From Antilocapra americana (lineage: Eukaryota; Chordata; Mammalia; Artiodactyla; Antilocapridae), in assembly GCA_007570785.1 (NCBI GenBank), contig ML661885.1, forward strand, positions 14,760,338 to 14,824,337: 64,000 nucleotides of DNA, in the 5' to 3' direction. Shown here in pieces: positions 32,860 through 43,978 of the stretch. The notes below the pieces were generated by a model. It saw only the letters and a program-made list of their open reading frames with translations, searched no databases and had not been told where the DNA came from. The stretch's first letter is position 1; every line of letters starts with the position of its first letter. A program made the translations under genes and the position numbers.

Positions 32860-33176
32860 TTTTTAAGTATCTAGACTTTGGAAGTCTTGGAAGACCTTGC
32901 CAAGTCCCTCTTCTCTCCTTTACCTATAAATTCCATTTAATTGCTGAACTGCACTGATAAACATTTAACTAAAAGATTGGCAAGCTAACCACACACACAC
33001 TTTTTAAGTATCTAGACTTTGGAAGTCTTGGAAGACCTTGCCAAGTCCCTCTTCTCTCCTTTACCTATAAATTCCATTTAATTGTTGAACTGCACTGATA
33101 AACATTTATTCTTTTTTTTTATTATTGTTTTTGCCATACATTGTCATGATAAACATTTAACTAAAAAATTGGTAAG
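32842..33176 (+). repeat. Recent tandem duplication, ~142-bp unit, two copies
   Basis: Copy 1 is 32842-32984 and copy 2 is 32985-33176. They are nearly identical: I see three substitutions, a 2-bp AC length change and one 51-bp insertion in copy 2. The unit starts inside the CA tail of the upstream SINE. Confidence 0.95.
33109..33147 (-). mobile_element. 39-bp ultra-truncated L1 insertion
   Basis: On the minus strand it reads atgacaatgtatggcaaaaa followed by caataat and an A-run, the exact L1 3' terminus seen at 43850-43883 with poly(A). It is flanked by perfect 12-bp duplications gataaacattta at 33097-33108 and 33148-33159. Copy 1 of the surrounding tandem repeat is the empty site. Confidence 0.9.
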
Positions 33177-33359
33177 CCTCCAAGTCATCAAATACTTGTC
33201 ATCAACCTCATATGAGAACAGTGAGGACCCAAAGTAGATTCAGTGTTGCAGAGCCAACTGGAGACCAGATTTGAAGATAATTGAGGGGAGATATTTAAAA
33301 AAGAATAAGTGAACAAGCTACAGAATGAGGAATAAATAGAAGTAAAGGCTTAAAGGGTC
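33177..33359. other. Unique sequence
   Basis: Nothing recognised. Confidence 0.45.
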
Positions 33360-33500
33360 ATGAGTAGCTGTTTCCTTGTTTCTCATCAACCTTGAGACGT
33401 GGGCGCTTGTGTTCTCATCTGTAAAATGGGATAATAATAGTAATGCCAACCCGTGTAGTTCTGAAGACTGAGGGAGAAAAGAATGGAAAGAAATTAGCAC
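33360..33500 (+). mobile_element. MIR SINE remnant
   Basis: The tctcatctgtaaaatgggat / aataatagtaatgccaaccc block is a clear MIR 3' half. Confidence 0.75.
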
Positions 33501-34443
33501 AGGTTAACCCTAAACTCATTTGTTATTGTTGGAATTATCACTCTTTTTATGTGGTAGCAATTAGAGATTCTCTGAGGGATCATTTAAGATCCTATGGATT
33601 TGAAATGTGTCAGATCCTATTCTTTTGTCAGCTCATCTTTTTTTTCCCTTCTGTTTTTATCTTTTACGTTACACTAAAACTAAACACCCAAAACTTTTCC
33701 CCTGTAGGTATATGGACACTTGAAAAATATTAATAAACTGCTGTGAAATTATGCCTTTTGCTCTTTATTCCCTAGAAGCTATTTCCACCAAGGGCACTGG
33801 CCACCGAGCTTCACAAGTTGGCCTCTCCCCAAAATAACCATGTCACAATCTCCTTCCCAGTCCCAGAAAATCCTCTTGTAGAAGATCAGTTCTTTTAATG
33901 ATTATTTCTAATGGTGCAGTTTGCTTGTATAAGGCAAACACAAGTATTTTCAAGTCAGCCTTAAAGTCTTAAGTATTGTCTAATTTCAGTCTCTTAAATA
34001 AACACACATACACACACAAACAAGCCAGAAGTTCCCCCCAAACTCCTTCAAAATCCAGTTTCAATCAATTCCTAGCCTTTTAGAGCTTGAAGAAATTTAG
34101 AAGCCTTTTGATGCCATTTTTTCTATCTTATGGCTGAAGAAATTTTATTGGAGAGGTTGGATGACTGGACTGGACACGTGGTTATTCTGAAAAAGCCTGG
34201 AACTTTTCCTACTACATGACATCATTTTCCACCCTCAGATGGAAAAACTCTAAATCAAAACACCATTCATGCCTTTAGAGGATAAATGCTCCAAGGAAGT
34301 ACTTTCAAGGTAAATTTTAGATAATATTAAATTCATCACCCAACTTACGTAGGTGGGTGATGTATTGTGTTTAAATTCTCATTATTGGCTCTAGGCATGC
34401 CCAGTATGCAAAATGATCACCTAGACAGCTCCTTTCTTTCTTT
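33501..34443. other. Unique sequence
   Basis: No gene. A 96-codon frame (33443-33733) overlaps the MIR and lacks features. A short CA-rich stretch lies near 34000-34020. Confidence 0.5.
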
Positions 34444-34563
34444 ATTTTTTTTTTGGCCACACCTCATGGCTTTTGGGATCTTAGTTTCCCAGCCAGAGAT
34501 TGAACCTCGGCGCCCTGCAGTAGAAATGCCGAGTCCTAACCATTGGACCGCCAGTGAAGTTCC
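34444..34563 (-). mobile_element. CHR-type SINE (short, CHR-1-like)
   Basis: T-run then ggccacacctcatggctttt, ending in the head ccgccagtgaagttcc. Confidence 0.88.
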
Positions 34564-35239
34564 TGCAACTTCTTTTTTCTACTTCCAATGACAGCTCAGG
34601 CTGGAAATAGGAACTTGTCTTTAAAATTCTAGATAATTTCATGATTAATAAATTTACCATGATACAAAGGAAGCCAGAATTTTTGGGTCCTCTGTCTTTG
34701 AGGATGATGAACATGACCTCCCTCAGCTTGGTGTTTGTTTAAAAGAAATTTGAGCTTCACAACTCCAGATTCTGACCCAGAACTGACTGTTCATCAGTTG
34801 GTTCTACTACTCACAGTGGAAGCCCAGAAATAAAAGAAACAGGCCCCAAATCTATTGCTTAGACGTCTACCAGTTCAGTTACTGATAACCTGCACCTCAA
34901 CCTTCAGGCAGAAAAACATTTCCAGCGCTCATGTAGTCATTTATTTTAAAACTTCTTAGTAGTTAATGTTTTCTTTCTTTGGTTTGAGATCTCTCCCCCT
35001 ACTGCTGTGAGGGTTGCCTTATGTTATTATTGAACAAACAGAGCCTCTTTCCTTTGGCTTCCCCTCTGCCTCTCCCCCAGATACTCTGCCTACTAATTCT
35101 TGCCTATACAAGGTTATGCAGAGATATGAAGGAAAGACTGTGATTTCATCCAAGTTTGGCTCATCAGGCTTCATACTGAGTAGAGTTTTAGAGTCCTGGC
35201 TGTTTTCTAGAATCACCAAGGGAGCAACAGAAACTAAAT
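34564..35239. other. Unique sequence
   Basis: 85- and 78-codon frames lie on opposite strands at 35014-35271, with no recognisable domain. No repeat named. Confidence 0.45.
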
Positions 35240-35355
35240 TTACCATGGTAATCATTTCACAGTTTAAATGAGTCGAGTCATTGTACTGTACATCTTAAAC
35301 TTACACAGTGCTGTATGTCAATTATAACTCAATAGAGCTGAAAGAAAAGAAAAAT
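35240..35355 (+). mobile_element. Old L1 3' end
   Basis: taccatggtaatcatttcac, then gtacatcttaaacttacaca, atgtcaattataactcaata and an A-rich tail are the terminal part of an older mammalian L1. Confidence 0.8.
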
Positions 35356-35847
35356 GCAAGTCAGTGCCGGGACCACTGCATGGACCACTTGAAGCATAAT
35401 TTCAGGGTGTGGAGGTCCTGGCATGAATCTACTTTTAAGCTCCTAAAGTTAATCTAGAGTACAGCCAGGGTTCAGAACCACTCAGAGTTTTCCTGTAACA
35501 GAGAATTAGACTAAACATGGAAATGCGGAGTGGAACCCCTAGAAGGGTAGACAGATGCCACAATATCAAGTGAAGGAGAGCTGATGACAGAGAAGACAGA
35601 ACTGGATGTGCATGAGTATGTTATTTTTTTTTATACCTATATATGATTTTTTTCAAGAGTAGGTGATCAAATGTATCATGTGTGTGTCTTGAACTATAGA
35701 TGCGGGATGGCAAAGCAGTAGTCCTGACCCATGATAAAGGGGCACCTGTTAGCCTAGATGGGGAGGAATAGAGAAATGTGTGCTTTGTCCAATGAATGGC
35801 GATCATTAACCCCAATTCTAGGATTTGCTTGCCGGTATGATCCTGAC
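35356..35847. other. Unique sequence
   Basis: Nothing recognised. Confidence 0.5.
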
Positions 35848-36076
35848 TGGGCTTCCCTGGTGACTCAGAGGTAAAAAAAACCTGCCTGCAATGCAGGAGA
35901 TGTAGGAGATACGGGTTCTATCCCTGGGTCGGGAAGATCCCTGGAGGAGGACTTCACAACCCACTCCAGTGTTTTTGCTGGGAAAATCCCATGGATAGAG
36001 GGGAATGGTGAGGTACGATCCGCAGAGTTGCTAAGAGTCGGACAGCACTGAAACGATTGGGCACACACGCACGGGG
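35848..36076 (+). mobile_element. Bov-tA SINE
   Basis: Plus-strand copy with an internal repeat aggagatgtaggagatacgg between the A- and B-box regions, and a tail ending gggcacacacgcacg. Confidence 0.93.
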
Positions 36077-36084
36077 TACTGGCT

Positions 36085-36205
36085 ATTCTTGTATATTCAT
36101 CTCCTGCAACACGGTGACTTCTCCAGTAGTGGGAACAAGTCTGTTTCCAGCGCCAGACACATAGTAAGAGCTTAAGCTGTGCTGTGGAACAAATGAGTCA
36201 GGGAG
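36085..36205 (+). mobile_element. L2 LINE 3' remnant
   Basis: The ccagcgccagacacatagta and agagcttaa segments are the conserved L2 3' end pattern. Confidence 0.6.
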
Positions 36206-37389
36206 GAATGAATAAATGCACAGCAAAGTCTTACCCATGGGTCGTTTTGCTGGGTTGTACTTTGATTGACAGTGACCTAGTGTCAGGACGTATTATGGAA
36301 ACAAACAGCCCAAATCCTGTCTTATCAGAGTGAAGTCCTTTAGAAAATCATATCTTGGCCTTTCAGAAAGTGTTACTTTCAGTGGATATCTGTAATAGTA
36401 CTCAACTCAGTGGGCTGAGAACATTAATCCTGAGGGCCATTAATTTAAAAAAAAAAACTTCATTAAAAGTTCCATTTTTAAGCTCTATAAAGTAAGATGC
36501 TAAATGGGAAAATAGAAGAAAGCCCATAAAATAATTCATAATAAAAATGTGTGAGGGACAAGGAATCTAATTATGGTGTGCAGACTGTTGGTGTTATGTC
36601 ATCATTGACTTCAATACAGACCAGTGGTCTATGATTTTGGTGAAAAACTTTATCTTCTAAATCCAAGATCTTTTAAATGATGTTGTTATAAATGAATCAA
36701 TTAGTTCAGTTTTATATTACAAATAGTGCAAGACCAGTCTTCAGAAAAGGTATAAAAGCAAAACAAGATGGTTTTAGGTGCCCTCCCCAGCCATAATCTT
36801 GGAAACTTACATAGTGATTGTTTATACATGTTCCCCTATTGGAAGAGGAGGTGTGGATGGGAGGAAGGATTGGAGAAAGAGTGTGGGAGGAGATTAAAGG
36901 GACAATGAGAATTACAAGAATTTTTAAAATGAAAGCAAAAGTGTAGGCTATCAAACAATAGCTACCTTGTATAAGTAATCATGACATTCATGAGACTGCC
37001 TGAATTCTCCCTTTACAAGCTAACAAAATTTTCTTATTTAACTAAAATTTTGAGGCATCAACATCGCATCGTATGGTTTAATTTGGGGATGATTATTTTG
37101 ATTGTAATGGTTCTGCTGGTGATAATAGACTTAATTGCTCCCTACTGGAAGATGCATGAATTTATTCACATCCCTTAAAGCTCCATTTCTAGAACACCTT
37201 CAAAAATGTACTTATTTTTCTGTTTACTACCCAGGTGGGTTCAATCAAGCCCACATATTTAATTCTTAACTGTCTACTCAAGAGATATGGATTATATCTG
37301 TTTATGTCAGGAAAAGAAATGCACTTTCTAGGTGTCCTGGGCTATGTCTTGTCTCCTTGCTTAGTTATTCTCATTGCTAATGTTTCCAA
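36206..37389. other. Repeat-poor unique sequence
   Basis: About 1.2 kb with no gene or clear transposon. Short open frames on both strands lack domains. Confidence 0.5.
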
Positions 37390-37612
37390 TGCTGGTGCTA
37401 AGTTGCTTCGGTTGTGTCTGACCCTTTGCAACCCCATGGACTGTAGCCCACCAGGCTTCTCTGTCCATGGGGTACTCCAGGCAAGAATACTGGAATGGGT
37501 TGCCAATTCCTTCTCCAGGAGATCTTCCTGACACAGGGATTGAACCCATGTCTCTTAAGTCTTCTGCATTGGCAAGAGAGTTCTTTACCACTAGCACCAC
37601 CTGGGAAGCCCA
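37390..37612 (-). mobile_element. Bov-tA SINE
   Basis: Full-length minus-strand copy from gctggtgctaagttgcttcg to ccacctgggaagccc. Confidence 0.94.
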
Positions 37613-37621
37613 AATGCTCCC

Positions 37622-37982
37622 AGTACTTATTTTATTTATTTCATTTATTTATACATTTTTGACTGGGCTGGGTCTTCACTGCTCTGCGGGCTTTTTTCTA
37701 GTTACAGAGAGTGGGGGCTACTCTCTAGTTGCAGTGCGTGGGCTTCTCATTGACCGTGGATTCTCTTATTACAGATCATGGGCTCTTGGGCGTCCAGGCT
37801 TCATAGCTGCAGCACGCGGGCTCAGTAATTGTGGCTCCTGGGCTCTAGAGCACAGGCTTAATAGTTATAGTGCACGGGCTTAATTGCTCTGCAGCGTGTG
37901 GGATCTTCCTAGGTCAGGGATCATACCTGTGCCTCCTCCATTGGCCAGTGGATTCTATATCATCGAGCCACCAGGGAAGCCC
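37622..37982 (-). mobile_element. CHR-2-like tRNA SINE, full length
   Basis: The tail ttattttatttatttcattt is at the left; modules repeat ctctagttgcagtgcgtggg and gggctcagtaattgtggctc; the head ccaccagggaagcccg is at the right. Only ~10 bases separate it from the preceding SINE. Confidence 0.94.
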
Positions 37983-38109
37983 GCATCGAGTCATCTTAAC
38001 CTTTGTTTTTATACCATGTAAAATTAGAAACCAGTGAAACTGAGTATTTGGGGCTCTCCGTGAGCCATCTGTATACCAAGAGAGTGTGACGGCGAGTGTG
38101 CACTGGAAC

Positions 38110-38310
38110 TTGGTGATCAGGCTGCCGGGTCTTGAGTCTTGACACTGCTTCTCACTAACAGGAGGACTCTGGGCAAGCTATGTAACTATGACTCAGTTTC
38201 CTCATCTGTAAAATGAGCACAATCAGGCCTCACAGGCTAGTCATGAAGGTTAATAAAATAATGCCTTATGAAAACACTTAATGCAGTGTCTGGAACAAGT
38301 GAAGAGCTGA
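38110..38310 (+). mobile_element. MIR SINE remnant
   Basis: Well preserved: aggactctgggcaagctatg, actcagtttcctcatctgta and aaatgagcacaat, then gaaggttaataaaataatg. Confidence 0.85.
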
Positions 38311-38521
38311 ACTGGCGCTAAGTACCAAGTATAACACCAGATATTCCATAGGAAGCTATGACATATGCATCCATAAGCCAGGAATACTTACTCACTGAAT
38401 TGTCAACTACTTATTCATTGTATACTGTGAGCACAGGACTGCATTAAAACCTAGGATTTGAATAATCATTGAAGTTTAATTGAATAGGATTTAGTTATAT
38501 AAATAAAGAGGAAAAGTGCTC
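38311..38521. other. Unique sequence
   Basis: Nothing recognised. Confidence 0.4.
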
Positions 38522-39160
38522 TGAACTGTCCAGTATCATAGCCTCTGGATACATGTGGAACGCCTGAAAGGTGACTAGTCTGAAGTAAGAGGCACTATAA
38601 TTGTAAAAGCCAGATTTTAGAAAAGTTATGTAAAAAAAGGAAAATGTAATTTCATTAATTTATATTAAATTATATCTCGAACTGATGATATTTTGGATAT
38701 ATTGTTGAGTGAAATTCCACTTATTTCTTTATACGTTTAAAAGTATGTGGAATCTAAAAAAAATGATGTAAGTAAACTGACAAAACAGAAAGAGATTCAC
38801 AGATTTAGAGAACGACTGTGATAATTGGTGGGGGGAGGGACGGGGAAAGGGATAATTAGGGAGTTTGGGACAGACATGTACACACTAGTATATTTAAAAT
38901 GGGTAACCAACAAGGACCTACAGTACAGCACGTGGAACTCTGCTCAATGTCATGTGGAAGCCTGGATGGGAGGGGCGTTTGTGAGAGAATGGATCCATGT
39001 ATGTATATGACTGAGTCCCTTCACTGTTCACCTGAAACTATCACAGCATTGTTAATAGGTTATACCTCAGAACAAAGTAAAAAGTTTTTAAAACGTGTGA
39101 CTCTTAGAAAACTTAAAATTATATATAAGACTCTATTTCTAGTAGACAACACTATTCTGG
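38522..39160. mobile_element. hAT-type DNA transposon remnant split by an L1
   Basis: Left part 38522-38742 (tgaactgtccagtatcatag .. gatgatattttggatatatt). Right part 39085-39160 (actcttagaaaacttaaaat .. agtagacaacactattctgg). Together they form one element of the family at 11943. Confidence 0.75.
38743..39084 (+). mobile_element. Ruminant L1 3' end inside the hAT element
   Basis: gtatgtggaatctaaaaaaa start, G-rich ggtggggggagggacgggga tract, aatgggtaaccaacaaggac and cctgaaactatcacagcatt, then a short A-rich tail. tttaaaa at 38736-38742 and 39087-39093 may be its target-site duplication. Confidence 0.88.
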
Positions 39161-40143
39161 ATAGTACAACCCATCATTGAAAAGAAAACAGCGGGGTGGG
39201 CAGTATCTCAGAGAACTTCTAGTCTAGTAAAGGGAAATGGCATTGATACACATGAGAAAAAAACCTGCAATAGCTTGTATGACCTTGTTCTAACACCTGG
39301 GGCTTTGAGGTCCACTGCATCTTTTACCTGCTCAGTGGGTGTTGGGGAGGGACTCGCAACAATATCTGTCATCACTTGAAAGCCTACCTAAGTAGCAGAG
39401 GGATTTTCTTAACCAGTTTTGAGAACTTGACAGCACTTGCCTTGTCCTGTGAAATCAGGTATCAAAATAGCAAAATAAAAGTAAAAGAGCCTGCTGCTGA
39501 TCCTGCAATCTTCAGAGCCTTTCTGCACAGAGAACATTTTTTTTTTTTTTTGCATGGGTTTGTGTAGTACTTTTGCCAATAGAGTTGAGACATATTTTGG
39601 AGTACTTTGTTGAAAAAATATAAGATGTGAAATAAGCCTGAATGTGGAGAAAACCACATTCTTAAAACCAGAAGAGAAAGAAAAAGCACATTTTAAAGCT
39701 TTCAGCCTTGTCAATAAATAGCTATTTTGTCTTTCCGATAGACAGCTTCTGAGCCTGCCAAGAAAAGGAAATGAAATTTCAACTAACCTATCAGAAATTT
39801 ATTTATTTTTTCCTATATGCCAGCTTTGAAGAGGCTGTTCTATCTTTTGGTTCAAGATCATGCCTTCATTGTGTTTCCTGTACTATACAGGTACCCTTTC
39901 CACTCAGAGCCAGTAAACAGAACATCTTGAACCTTCAGTTTTGGAAATAAAGAAGGGAAGGATGGACGTAAGGATAGAAGGAAGCTCAGAATCTTTATGG
40001 AGCATCCTCTCTTTGATTGGGGAGGAGTGTGATGGGCTAGAAACCCTTGGAACATAATTTAAGGTGTGAAACAAGCAACTTCCTTGTCATCCAAGGATAA
40101 AAGTGACAATATGGCACACTTTAGACCCTGTGTTTGTTTGTTT
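39161..40143. other. Unique sequence
   Basis: Open frames of 60-101 codons overlap a T-run (39538-39551) and have no domain. No repeat named. Confidence 0.5.
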
Positions 40144-40551
40144 GTTCAGTTGCCAAGTCCTGTCTGACTTTGTTACACCTTGGACTGCAGCCCACCAGAC
40201 CTCTCTGTCCCTCACCATCTCCCGGTTCATATCCATTGAATTGGTGATGCCATCTACCATTTCATCCTCTGTCATCCCCTTCTCCTTCTGCCCTCAGTCT
40301 TTCCCAGCCTCAGGGTCTTTTCCAGTGAGTCAGCTGTTCCCATGAGGTGGCCAAAGTATTGGAGCTTCAGCTTCAGCATCAGTCCTTCCAATGAGTATTT
40401 AGGGTTGATTTCCTTTAGGATTGACTGGTTTGATCTTCTTGCAGTCCTAGGAACTCTAAAGAGTCTTCTCCAGCACCACAGTTTGAAAGCATCAATTTTT
40501 GGCGCTCAGTCTTCTTTATGGTCCAGCTTTCCCATCCATATGTGACTACTG
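40144..40551 (-). mobile_element. BovB 3' fragment, minus strand
   Basis: 3' end ttcagttgccaagtcctgtc at the left; truncated at tccatatgtgactactgctt. It corresponds to the C-terminal ~130 codons of the RT ORF, frame broken. Confidence 0.92.
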
Positions 40552-41394
40552 CTTATCAATCCCTAAATCTCCTTAATCTAGACTGATACCATTTAGTATT
40601 TATCCTGAGATTTTTTTCTGTCCACCTGCTTGTATGACTCACATCTTCCATGGGGAGGAAGATCCCTCGCCTTGCAGTGTGGAGCATGACCATTCACTCT
40701 AAGATGTGTTAGTCTGCCTTTTGATGAGAATACAGTGCACATTTTTGAGGCTTACTTATATTTTCCTTCTGAATTTGTGTCACTTTCGATCACTGCTAGG
40801 CTTTTCTCTTCTGGAAAATACTCTTTAATGCCATGAACCCCTAATGGGAAAGTGTAGAGATGCTAGACACTTCCTATAGGGTACTGATTTTTGAAGATGA
40901 GTGGATTTCTGGATGAGCAAAGGAAACCATACCTGATGGAAAATTTTCTCTTTGCTCTAAGCAGAACAAATATCTCTTCGCTTTGCTCTGTTTTTTTTTT
41001 TTTTTTTGGTTGGTTTTATTTTGTTTTGCTGTGAATTATGCTGCTTGATAATATTAGCTGGTTACTTACCCAATTTCTGTCCTGTACCATTTAGTCACAG
41101 TTCGGCCAGTCTTGATGGTACAGGTTGAAGTTTTTTCAACAAAAGGGAAAGAACCAAAGGATGAAAAATTTATTCATCTTGCAATGTAATATGGTGATGC
41201 CACATACCAAACCCCAAACAAAATGATATCATTGCTCCTACAGCATTAGAAAAAGCTTTGCCAAATTGGAGCTGTCATATTAGAAACTGCACACATTTCT
41301 CCATAGAACATAAATGTAGCCTTTGAGTAGAATCTTACTCACAGTACTCTGGATATAAAGTAGATAGTAATTTCCATCTATTCAATACCATTTA
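40552..41394. other. Unique sequence with a T17 run
   Basis: T17 at 40991-41007. No gene or named repeat. Confidence 0.5.
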
Positions 41395-41650
41395 AATATA
41401 TGTCAAGCGTTTGTTTGGATCTCTAGAATGTTGGCTCACAATTCAATCAAGATTTGTTGAGAATTTTCTACATGCCAGGTACCCTCTCTCTAAACTGTCT
41501 ATTTATATTATCTCATCAGGTCTTGCTTTATAAAAAAAAAAAAAAAAAAAAAAAACTGATATCTTGAGGAGTTAAATGGCTTGACCCAAAGAAGTGAAAG
41601 TCAAGACTCAAATTCAGGTCAGCTGACCCCAAGCTCAGGAATAGTCTTGT
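41395..41650 (-). mobile_element. MIR SINE remnant containing A24
   Basis: The ttttctacatgccaggtacc, attatctcatcag and gttaaatggcttgacccaaa blocks are reverse-complement MIR. A pure A24 run sits at 41532-41555 inside it. Confidence 0.65.
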
Positions 41651-41725
41651 TGGTACCCCTATTAGGCAAGCCAAAGGGACTGAGACAGGAATGCCCCAGA
41701 TTGCAGTGGAGAAAAGCAGATGATG

Positions 41726-41910
41726 AGACTTCCCTGGTGGTCAAGTGACTAAGACTCTGTGCTCTCAATGCAGGGGCTCAGGGTTCAATCCCTGGTCAGG
41801 GAATTAAGATCCCAGAAGCCACAGCTAAGCCCATGTGCCACAACAACTGAGTCTGTACTACAGTGAATACCATTGCAGTCAAAATAAATAATTTTTAAAA
41901 TAATAACTAA
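41726..41910 (+). mobile_element. CHR-type SINE
   Basis: Head gacttccctggtggtcaag, B-box-like gggttcaatccctgg, one aagcccatgtgccacaacaa module, then an A-rich tail. Confidence 0.9.
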
Positions 41911-42183
41911 AAACACATTAAAAAAGAAAAGCTGATGGTGCCAGGATTTCCTACAGACTCATCTTATTAGAAATTAGAAAAATTATATTTGTGGTCTCTA
42001 TGAAATATAATTGAGTCACAGCATCATGCTGAGATTCACAGAGCCTAATCAGTACCACATCTCTACTGATTGAGTCTAGTGTGCAATGACGCAGAATCCT
42101 AGAACCCATCTCCTACACAAGAACCACATCTCACAGAGGCAGGGATTCATCCCTAACTCTTGGCCTTTCATATACTGAATACA
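41911..42183. other. Unique sequence
   Basis: Nothing recognised. Confidence 0.4.
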
Positions 42184-42398
42184 TGGGACTTCCCCAGGGG
42201 CTCAGCGGTAAAGAATCCACCTGTAATACTGGAGACCTGGATTTGATCCCTGGGTCGAGAAGATCCCCTGGAGGAGTTCATGGCATCCCACTCCAGTATT
42301 CTTGCCTGGAGAATCCCATGGACCGAGGAGCCTGGCAGGCTATAGTCCATAGGGTCGCATAGTCTGACATGACTGAGCAACTGAGCATGCATGCACAT
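42184..42398 (+). mobile_element. Bov-tA SINE
   Basis: Full-length copy. The flanking atactgaata / atactgagta (42172 and 42397 regions) is a probable diverged target-site duplication. Confidence 0.93.
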
Positions 42399-42849
42399 AC
42401 TGAGTATATATTCCAAATCTCTGCCCCGTGCCACTTTACAGAAGCCTTCTCATAGATTGTATGTCCTGTGGTTGAAATATGTCCCACCTGAAGGAGCTTC
42501 AAGCTGCTCCTGGACTCTTCATAGCAGCAACTGCAAGACGACAGTAGTGCATTTTCTGCTATCACATGCATGGTTTTATATATATATGTCTCACAACATT
42601 GGTTCTGTCTTAGCGAAGCCTAGTAACAAAGCTGCCGTTTTCCTCTACTGCTGAAGGCATCCCCAGAGAAAGTATTATATATAGTTCCCTTTGATTCACT
42701 TGGCTTGGCTCTTAGTGATATCAAAACTTCTGGGCTCCTATTTTAGGGTAACTTATGGGTGGCCTGCTTAGCTGGAGCTTCAGATGGGACTCAGGACTGC
42801 TCTACATTCTGGCAGCTAAACTGCCTGGTGATCTCTAAATGGAAGCAGA
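42399..42849. other. Unique sequence
   Basis: A short TATATA stretch lies near 42577. Nothing else recognised. Confidence 0.4.
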
Positions 42850-43182
42850 TTATGTTCTGATGCTTTCACTTGCCAGCTGTAAGCACTCATGAATTAAACC
42901 ACACCTTCTTGAAGATAAATCTCCAAATGGAAATGTCAGTTTCCTGCCTTTATCAGTTTTAGATACTGATCCATCAACAATCATCATCTTGATTAGTAGA
43001 TGACAGAGAGCATCGATGGGTCTTTCCAACTTGTCATTGGTATTCAATACATATCCTGACTCACAGACTACAAATTGGTACATTAGGCCACCAGCCTCTG
43101 GAATGTCAATTATTGTTATCTTTTTCTCTTCTTTAGCTTTTTCATTAAAGTTAACAGCATAATTTTTCACCATAATTTTCAA
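42850..43182 (-). pseudogene. Unrecognised 110-codon ORF, possible gene relic
   Basis: An open minus-strand frame from ATG at 43182 to the stop at 42850, in DNA where I recognise no transposon. The sequence is varied and protein-like (IPEAGGLMYQFVVCESGYVL, then KLERPIDALCHLLIKMMIVD), without low-complexity bias. I cannot match it to a family and see no signal peptide, membrane span or catalytic motif. No promoter, splice context or poly(A) tail is evident. It may be a decayed retrocopy, part of an old transposon or chance. Confidence 0.25.
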
Positions 43183-43357
43183 ATAGATAGAAGATCTACC
43201 AGGTTGAGTTAGGGAGTGTTTTTGAGGTGTGAATCAATTTTATAGATATATATTTTTCTAGGTATATATAAATTTAGCATAATCTGATACAGATATATCA
43301 GAAAGATTTGTATATTCAAATAGCACTGTACAAATATATATGTTTAATTTATTATAA

Positions 43358-43436
43358 GGGCTTCCCTGGGAACTCAGCTGGTAAAGACTCCACCTGCAAT
43401 ATAGGAGACCCAACTTTGATCCCTGGGTCAGGAAGA
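43358..43436 (+). mobile_element. Truncated Bov-tA head
   Basis: Only the tRNA-like head is present (agggcttccctgggaactca to gatccctgggtcaggaaga); it gives way to a TA-rich run. Confidence 0.85.
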
Positions 43437-43510
43437 TATAATAATATATGTACATAATATATATACACATACATAATATATACATTATAATATATACACA
43501 TTAATATTGC
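43437..43510. repeat. TA/ATA-rich simple repeat
   Basis: Irregular ataatatatgtacataatat units directly after the SINE head, probably expanded after the SINE tail was lost. Confidence 0.85.
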
Positions 43511-43586
43511 TATTTGAATGTTCTAATTTTTGGTTGATATTTAGTGTCTAATGTTTTATAATTCATATATTGCAAGATATCTAGTT

Positions 43587-43899
43587 AAGAGATAAATATT
43601 TTATATATACATCTGCGTTCCTTTTGCTGTCTCGCATGTTGGGTTCTCGTTACCGTCTCGTGGACTCTGTGGATGAGGGTAAGGGTGGGATGATATGGGA
43701 GAGTGGCATTGAAACAAGTTAATTATCATATGTCTAATCAATCGCCAGCCCAGGATTGATGCTCGGGGCTGGTGCAGCGAGATTTCCCAGGGGGAGGGAG
43801 GAGGGAGGGGGGTTCTGGAGGGGGAGCATATGTAAACCCATGGTGATATCATGACATTGTATGGCAAAAACAATAAAAAAAAAAAGAGATAAATATTTT
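43587..43899 (+). mobile_element. Short L1 3' end with inverted 5' piece and perfect target-site duplications
   Basis: aagagataaatatttt is present at 43587-43602 and 43884-43899 (16 bp, perfect). Inside, 43603-43654 is the reverse complement of an L1 stretch (its match in plus orientation is near 26161-26206). From about 43658 the plus-strand L1 3' UTR continues, with the G-rich tract at 43791-43825 and poly(A) to 43883. A second case of 5' inversion in this window. Confidence 0.93.
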
Positions 43900-43978
43900 T
43901 CCTCAAGTCCTTATTTCTTATGGGGAAATACAGTGATAAACCCTCAGAACTGAATTATTTCAAGAAACTGAAAATCAT

